Part shown: positions 63,801 through 64,000 of the stretch, in pieces
Layout of the letters: every line of letters begins with the position of its first letter
Position numbering within the stretch: position 1 is the first letter of the stretch
From: Legionella quinlivanii
Lineage (GTDB): Bacteria; Pseudomonadota; Gammaproteobacteria; Legionellales; Legionellaceae
Length of the DNA stretch: 64,000 nucleotides
Direction: 5' to 3'
NCBI RefSeq assembly: GCF_003265995.1
Contig: NZ_MVJN01000002.1
Location: forward strand, 248,001 to 312,000
Notes under the pieces: generated by a model
The model's input: only the letters and a program-made list of their open reading frames with translations
Database searches by the model: none
What the model was told of the DNA's origin: nothing
Made by a program: the position numbers and the translations under genes

Positions 63801-64000
63801 AATCGCGGCTTCAAAAGCCAGCGCCAGAGACGTGCTCACCGTGGTATTTAAACTGTTTTCATTGGCATTCAGTGTGCCGGCCAAATCCCCATCGACTGTT
63901 AACGAAGGCACCCCGTCTATCACCTGAATCAAGGCGCCCACATCGAGACTTTCACTGACCGTATCCCCATCGCCATCGGTGACTGTAGCCACCAGGCTAA
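54822..64000 (-). CDS. Giant type I-secreted repeat protein (RTX/T1SS-143-type adhesin), 5' part outside window
   Basis: About 3058 C-terminal residues are present; the frame is open through the window edge, and the apparent start near 63992 is only an internal GTG. N- to C-terminal: tandem T1SS-143-type modules of about 150 residues (ending xxIxDxxPxLxxD) arranged as 454-residue triplets (63999 to about 59350), one divergent module and two further modules (about 59350-58000), then about 900 residues carrying at least five copies of an FDGSxxGL motif plus a helical Leu-rich stretch (55800-56250). The end has RTX nonapeptides (GDAGNNTFNGGMGNDLMIGGKGADNF, about 55140-55250) followed by a type I secretion-target domain, final residues SLVVNA. 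Such proteins are exported by an LssB/LssD-type system and act in attachment. No transporter genes are visible here. Confidence 0.9.
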   Translation of the reverse strand, partial: SLVATVTDGDGDTVSESLDVGALIQVIDGVPSLTVDGDLAGTLNANENSLNTTVSTSLALAFEAAIGADGSLPIDYALQINNADSGLIDTLSQEAVILSFNGTVVEGRTQLGDELVFSVSIDSSGELSFIQLRSVVHGDGNGTNSINLDNNILSVIANLTDRDGDNSSAQLDLSSVLSIIDDVPQLSVDAGQIGSILVLETQLGVSDSVSLAAAFIADLGADAGTLGYELSISNVNSGLIDSLSGVAILLTDNNGVIEGRANGELVFTLSIDANGLLSFTQLRSIIHPDSNDPADTLVFPANVVEVVATALDGDNDQQSAAIDISAIVSIQDAGPSLLLTDPGAGALSVNEATLGVNSSIVLSAVFNSNVGPDGGSVDYQFELSSNDSGLIDSLSGLPVLLSINAQGNVEGRAGGLLVFTLSVDANAIVLDLDRGVIHPAGNGTNSLLFAEDLISLVTTVTDGDGDTVSESLDVGALIQVIDGVPSLTADGDFVGTLNANENSLNTTVSTSLALAFEAAIGADGSLPIDYALQINNADSGLIDTLSQQAVILSFNGNVVEGRTQLGDELVFSVSIDSSGELSFTQLRAVVHGDGNGTNSINLDSNILSVIANLTDRDGDSSSAQLDLTSVLFIIDDVPQLSVDAGQIGSILVLETQLGVSDSVSLAVAFIADFGADAGALAYDLSIINTNTGLIDSLSGAAVLLTDNNGVIEGRANGELVFTLSIDASGVLSFTQLRAINHPDNSNPADTLVFPANIVQVIATAIDGDNDQQSAAIDISTVVSIQDAGPSLSVTDPGAGALSVNEATLGVNSSIALNTVFSSNTGPDGGSVDYQFELSSNDSGLMDSLSGLPVLLSINAQGNVEGRAGGLLVFTLSVDANAIVLDLDRGVIHPAGNGTNSLLFAEDLISLVATVTDGDGDTVSEGLDVGALIQVIDGVPSLTVDGDLAGTASVNENSLNTTASVSLALAFEAAIGADGSLPIDYALQINNVNSGLFDTLSQEAVILSFNGTVVEGRTQLGDELVFSVSIDSSGELSFTQLRSVVHGDGNGTNSINLDSNILSVIANLTDRDGDNSSAQLDLSSVLSIIDDLPQLSVDAGQIGSILVLETQLGVSDSVSLAAAFIADLGADAGTLGYELSISNVNSGLIDSLSGAAILLTDNNGVIEGRANGELVFTLSIDANGLLSFTQLRSIIHPDSNDPADTLVFPANVVEVVATALDGDNDQQSAAIDISAIVSIQDAGPSLLLTDPGAGALSVNEATLGVNSSIVLSAVFNSNVGPDGGSVDYQFELSSNDSGLIDSLSGLPVLLSITAQGNVEGRAGGLLVFTLSVDANAIVLDLDRGVIHPAGNGTNSLLFAEDLISLVTTVTDGDGDTVSESLDVGALIQVIDGVPSLTADGDFVGTLNANENSLNTTVSTSLALAFEAAIGADGSLPIDYALQINNADSGLIDTLSQQAVILSFNGNVVEGRTQLGDELVFSVSIDSSGELSFTQLRAVVHGDGGGTNSINLDNNILSVIANLTDRDGDSSSALLDLTSVLFIIDDVPQLTVDAGLISPLTINEAQLGLTGTTSVAAAFGADLGADEGNLDYALQISGGDNTDSGLIDSLTGASILLTNNNGSIEGRANGQLVFTVSVDAAGLVSFTQYRSVIHADAAGANALNLAVNSIFVIATALDGDNDQLSAQISLGEHLQIIDAIPSLSGASLSETVHEDVLPAGNSEGGQTLSVSGSLAALASVGNDSGQWIFDANYESILSANNLTANGASLSYSLNGNILTASAAGVDIFTFELNSGGIAGNFIFNLLAAIDHPLTNGNDLEQVLVNLGSVINLIDNDNDLVNLGSQFVIAIQDDVPIVTASAENANVYESNLSLGPVAVLGSLDALVAFGGDEQGFFLFRPQAELTNLPAVTVNGEAVTYEVNGNTLSALVNGSPVFTLELEANGDYTFTLITAIDHAANEEWLALDFSTAIRAVDRDGDPVNLGAAQFVVNVADNAVFNPNAGDMMYLTTSLGGVVPMEGFYGLSALDPIEGDLPALIAALIGPGGILAGGTTEDALALILEQEGVFFNEDILKLTADGYEMAFNGSENFNFETSLLNQLSLLGFSIDGLHVVGNQILFSTATGGNLPGIGNFENQDIVLATQGSDGRYTFELFLDGSAQGLQDGLLNDGIFQNLLVDFNMDDFSFTSSDNSFNNGTLYFTLSNLVDVDLAYALQTLDVWGGITANGTEVLSINRVNGSWDIGSLDIYFRGEDIGLTDELLGNALQALNNVDLAGLVAALLDPDTRLIEIDGLEVKGDTLYFSLAPILNVDLLFGSLGELLSNPFDPLSALTFRGEDIYSVTKNPVTNQWDVNTLKLFFDGSEHGLASNDGLLGGLLDNLPENLNAFSLTEGTEVHDTILFSTEGGGNERQVGGYDNQTLIEYNNGQFHESFDLAAITNGSLNNRNITSVHILDNGSVLFTLSTASTLPGNVLAGTNDVIQWNGSNFSLYFDGSSHGLDDSQIINSLYVFPDNHANAGQMVFSLAADSSLPGVGDFANEDLILFNPVNNSYSLLFDGSTAGINDLSLDVTVTTDLSASVGVQVDLLFNPLLTELDGLVDDALGAIETNLNTLDGLLLQLQTVLNSNPIAILLNLVGDLLTGLDNLLGTGLNSLLDGLSTATGIDNLIGELTDLIDELTPTPLSLLLNQTLVNSIKSLSTTIIGQLDALDANYLSTLNNAIDTVDQGILALTSTLEDAVSAGAQLEVKILDVSVNGLHIKENGDYLLSFSQDLRADIILNLDTSFLAGLASLNLAVNTDTLITELNDILDPIVAPLLGALNLTDVLSPDLSLTGMNIYQLHQDQTSGTWQFSLYFDGVDHGLDNGGLGDTVLDYVTAIDSNLTVLDLQDLGVLHLSSNENLDAIYVNEQHGGAVINGSDIGDLLVGDAGNNTFNGGMGNDLMIGGKGADNFNFDAASLTAQSPQQDVIADFKPAEGDVLTLDQIFNNYNSSNPSSLSNYINISVINSDNIGGVNDSLLSLSADPNGAVVQTITLLNYVPAGATSVEMLQNLLNQGSLVVNA
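55140..55260 (-). other. RTX calcium-binding nonapeptides in the giant protein
   Basis: GGxGxD-type nonapeptides (GDAGNNTFN, GGMGNDLMI, GGKGADNFN) are followed by a C-terminal type I secretion target domain. Calcium binding outside the cell is the known role of such repeats. Confidence 0.8.
59350..64000 (-). repeat. 454-residue (1362-bp) super-repeats in the giant adhesin
   Basis: The landmark GTATCCCCATC recurs at 59875, 61237, 62599 and 63961: exactly 1362 bp each time. Every unit holds three different modules of about 150 residues. Units 1362 bp apart are diverged, whereas units 2724 bp apart are almost identical (for example 60181 onward and 62905 onward share long identical stretches), so there is a second, two-unit periodicity. 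Confidence 0.9.

Overview
The window reads as a chromosomal segment of a Legionella species (Gammaproteobacteria), probably not L. pneumophila itself. This rests on gene content recognised from the sequence: an Entner-Doudoroff operon (zwf-pgl-edd-glk-eda-sugar porter) near a GamA-like secreted glucoamylase, a myo-inositol cluster with an iolC-iolB fusion, many large alpha-helical proteins of unknown function with acidic or Ser-rich C-termini (the usual look of Dot/Icm type IV effectors), ankyrin-type effectors, and a giant type I secreted repeat protein. No database search was possible, so the genus call is inference. No tRNA, rRNA, CRISPR array or intact insertion sequence was seen.

Layout. 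0-8 kb: effector-like or orphan genes (149, 1057 and 352 aa), a small membrane protein translationally coupled to an SDR-DoxX oxidoreductase, a small secreted protein with a clean terminator, a 52-aa gene and acylphosphatase. 8-10 kb: an HPF-like ribosome protein with a cold-shock-like tail and a Sel1-repeat protein. 10-17.8 kb: a plus-strand run of exported or envelope genes (beta-propeller, beta-barrel, CHASE2 adenylate cyclase, FecR protein, glucoamylase). 17.8-27.2 kb: on the minus strand, a lectin/beta-barrel pair followed by the glucose-to-pyruvate Entner-Doudoroff operon. 27.3-35 kb: two effector-like genes (one with a deaminase-like zinc motif), a secreted protein, a membrane protein, and a sodium:solute symporter separated from its usual DUF3311 partner by an ankyrin/cysteine-protease-like gene on the other strand. 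35-42.2 kb: the inositol operon iolT-G-CB-D-E. 42.4-54 kb: accessory region with a HAD/ankyrin-like 1008-aa protein, a GNAT enzyme, two very small genes, DUF2269, a two-module membrane coiled-coil protein, a diguanylate cyclase flanked by repeats, a methyltransferase, a membrane GTPase-like protein and a hypothetical. 54.2-64 kb: a Popeye/cNMP-type protein and the C-terminal 3000 residues of a giant type I secretion substrate built from 454-residue super-repeats.

How it fits together. Secreted glucoamylase can release glucose from glycogen or starch. The sugar porter and glucokinase take glucose in, and Zwf-Pgl-Edd-Eda convert it to pyruvate and glyceraldehyde-3-phosphate. The iol operon does the equivalent for host myo-inositol, but iolJ, iolA and the regulator must be elsewhere. 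The signalling genes (class III cyclase with CHASE2 sensor, GGDEF enzyme, Popeye-like cNMP reader) and the surface proteins (lectin, propeller, repeat adhesin) suggest an envelope-sensing and host-contact theme. The effector-like genes sit singly between conserved metabolic blocks, and several intergenic gaps hold 85-145 bp inverted-repeat elements of at least three families.
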